Shown in pieces: positions 62,829-64,000 of a stretch of DNA of 64,000 nt. A program made the translations under genes and the position numbers. Every line of letters starts with the position of its first letter. Position 1 is the stretch's first letter. Source of the stretch: Sulfitobacter marinus (GTDB lineage: Bacteria; Pseudomonadota; Alphaproteobacteria; Rhodobacterales; Rhodobacteraceae); contig NZ_FPAJ01000001.1 in the NCBI RefSeq assembly GCF_900116285.1, positions 248,001-312,000 of the forward strand. Reading direction: 5' to 3'. Under the pieces are notes generated by a model. That model was not told the origin of the DNA, did not search any database, and saw only the letters and a list, made by a program, of their open reading frames with translations.

Positions 62829-64000
62829 ATGGGAGACGCGGTTAAACGGCTTGCTCTGATAGGGGCAGGGCCGATGGGGTTGGCAGCGGCAAAGCTGCTG
62901 GTGGAAAATGGCATTGAATTTCAGGGGTTCGAGCTGAATTTTGGCGTAGGCGGCCTGTGGGATATCGATGGCCCACTGTCGACCATGTACGAGACGGCGC
63001 ATCTGATTTCGTCCAAGAAAATGACCGAATTCACCGATTTCCCGATGCGCGAAGAGGTTGCCGAATACCCCTCGCACCGAGAGATGAAGCGATACTTTGA
63101 GGAGTTCGCGGAACATTTTGACCTGCATAAACACTACCGGTTCGGGGCCAAGGTGCTGGACTGTACCTCGCTCGATGGCCCCGATGGCGGCTGGTGCATC
63201 ACGTGGCGCGACGATAGCGGCGAACATGTCGAGGAATTCGCGGGTCTGCTGATCGCCAACGGAACGCTGAGCACGCCGAACATGCCCAGCTTTAAGGGCG
63301 AGTTTGATGGCGAGCTTATCCATTCATCGCAATACCGGCACGCCAGCCAGTTTGATGGCAAGTGCGTGCTGATCATCGGTGCGGGCAATTCCGGCTGCGA
63401 CATCGCTGTGGACGCAATCCATCACGGGGTGTCATGCGATTTGTCGATGCGGCGGGGGTACTATTTCGTCCCAAAATACGTCTTTGGCAAACCCGCCGAT
63501 ACGATGGGCGGGGCGATCAAACTGCCTATGGCGCTCAAGCGGATTGTGGACGGCACGATCTTGAAATGGTTCGTGGGGGATCCGCAGAAATATGGGTTCC
63601 CGAAACCGGATTACAAGCTGTACGAAAGCCATCCTGTGGTTAATTCGCTGGTGCTGTACCATGCAGGTCATGGGGATCTTACGATCCGCCCGGATATCGA
63701 CCGTTTCGACGGCAAAACGGTGCATTTCAAAGACGGGTCCAGCGCAGAATACGACATGATCCTCGCCGCGACGGGGTACAAGCTGGATTACCCGTTTATC
63801 GATGATGCGCATCTGAATTGGCAAGGCGACGCACCGCATCTGTACCTGAACTGCATGCATCCCGAACGTGACGATATTTTCGTGTTGGGTATGGTCGAGG
63901 CATCAGGCCTGGGCTGGCAAGGGAGGCACGAACAGGCCGAGATGGTTATCCGCTATATCAAAGGGTTGCGCGATGGGACGCCCGAAGCACGTGAGCTGAA
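62829..64000 (+). CDS. flavin-containing monooxygenase (5' part, continues beyond window)
   Basis: About 390 residues are visible. ATG 62829 has GGGAGG upstream. FAD-binding GAGPMG (12-17), FMO fingerprint FDGELIHSSQYR (about 158-170, FxGxxxHxxxY/R type) and NADP-binding GAGNSGCDIA (near 183). It oxygenates nitrogen, sulfur or ketone substrates; the fingerprint is FMO-like rather than the strict Baeyer-Villiger motif. The end is outside the window. Probably controlled by the TetR gene next to it. Confidence 0.9.
   Translation, partial: MGDAVKRLALIGAGPMGLAAAKLLVENGIEFQGFELNFGVGGLWDIDGPLSTMYETAHLISSKKMTEFTDFPMREEVAEYPSHREMKRYFEEFAEHFDLHKHYRFGAKVLDCTSLDGPDGGWCITWRDDSGEHVEEFAGLLIANGTLSTPNMPSFKGEFDGELIHSSQYRHASQFDGKCVLIIGAGNSGCDIAVDAIHHGVSCDLSMRRGYYFVPKYVFGKPADTMGGAIKLPMALKRIVDGTILKWFVGDPQKYGFPKPDYKLYESHPVVNSLVLYHAGHGDLTIRPDIDRFDGKTVHFKDGSSAEYDMILAATGYKLDYPFIDDAHLNWQGDAPHLYLNCMHPERDDIFVLGMVEASGLGWQGRHEQAEMVIRYIKGLRDGTPEAREL

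Overview
The window is a chromosomal segment of a marine-type alphaproteobacterium, most likely a member of the Rhodobacteraceae (Roseobacter group). This is inferred from moderately high GC, dense gene packing with many ATGA stop/start overlaps, the heterotetrameric sarcosine oxidase set soxBDAG, the order yajC-secD-secF-(TauE)-(Mth938)-ccmABCDG, a yfgM-like/bamB/der block, glnB-glnA, and a stand-alone Hint-domain protein. It holds about 62 intact or window-truncated genes, one tRNA, two decayed genes and a few clear terminators and operator-like palindromes. There is no CRISPR array, rRNA or intact mobile element.

Layout. 1-4.6 kb: a 3' gene end, dusA, a TauE/SafE permease, a small ORF, and a reverse-strand operon ccmI-ruvX-DUF1289. 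4.8-10.5 kb: soxB, a small membrane protein followed by a strong terminator, then soxD-soxA-soxG (sarcosine oxidation with one-carbon transfer to tetrahydrofolate). 10.7-16 kb: Fe-type superoxide dismutase, a host-attachment-family protein, a LOG-family protein, a LysM protein, an Atm1-type ABC exporter and a decayed LysR gene. 16.3-20.4 kb: a reverse operon of MDR oxidoreductase, DUF1330, LLM oxidoreductase and SDR, divergent from a LysR regulator. 20.8-29 kb: a WYL regulator divergent from an EamA permease, a Bcr/CflA efflux pump, and an RND pump with its adaptor. 29.2-34.9 kb: the yfgM-like/bamB/der block, a TspO-like protein and serS. 35-43.7 kb: a membrane pentapeptide-repeat protein, then Sec translocase accessory genes and cytochrome c maturation genes. 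43.8-48.9 kb: DUF3445, a Glyoxalase_8-type protein, a lytic transglycosylase, glnA-glnB and a Hint protein. 49 kb: tRNA-Leu(TAG) with a decayed AlpA-like phage regulator beside it.

49.5-59.8 kb is the most interesting part. A reverse-strand operon encodes a polar amino-acid ABC importer, a class III aminotransferase, both subunits of a 3-oxoacid CoA-transferase, two M20-family deacylases and a broad-spectrum-type PLP racemase, with a divergent LysR regulator. The parts add up to a pathway: import, deacylation, epimerisation, transamination to a keto acid, and CoA activation. This suggests catabolism of an (N-acylated, possibly beta- or D-) amino acid that I cannot match to a named pathway.

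59.9-64 kb: a membrane-anchored AraC regulator divergent from a secreted alpha/beta hydrolase, and a TetR regulator divergent from a flavin-containing monooxygenase that runs off the window, with a clean palindromic operator between the last two.
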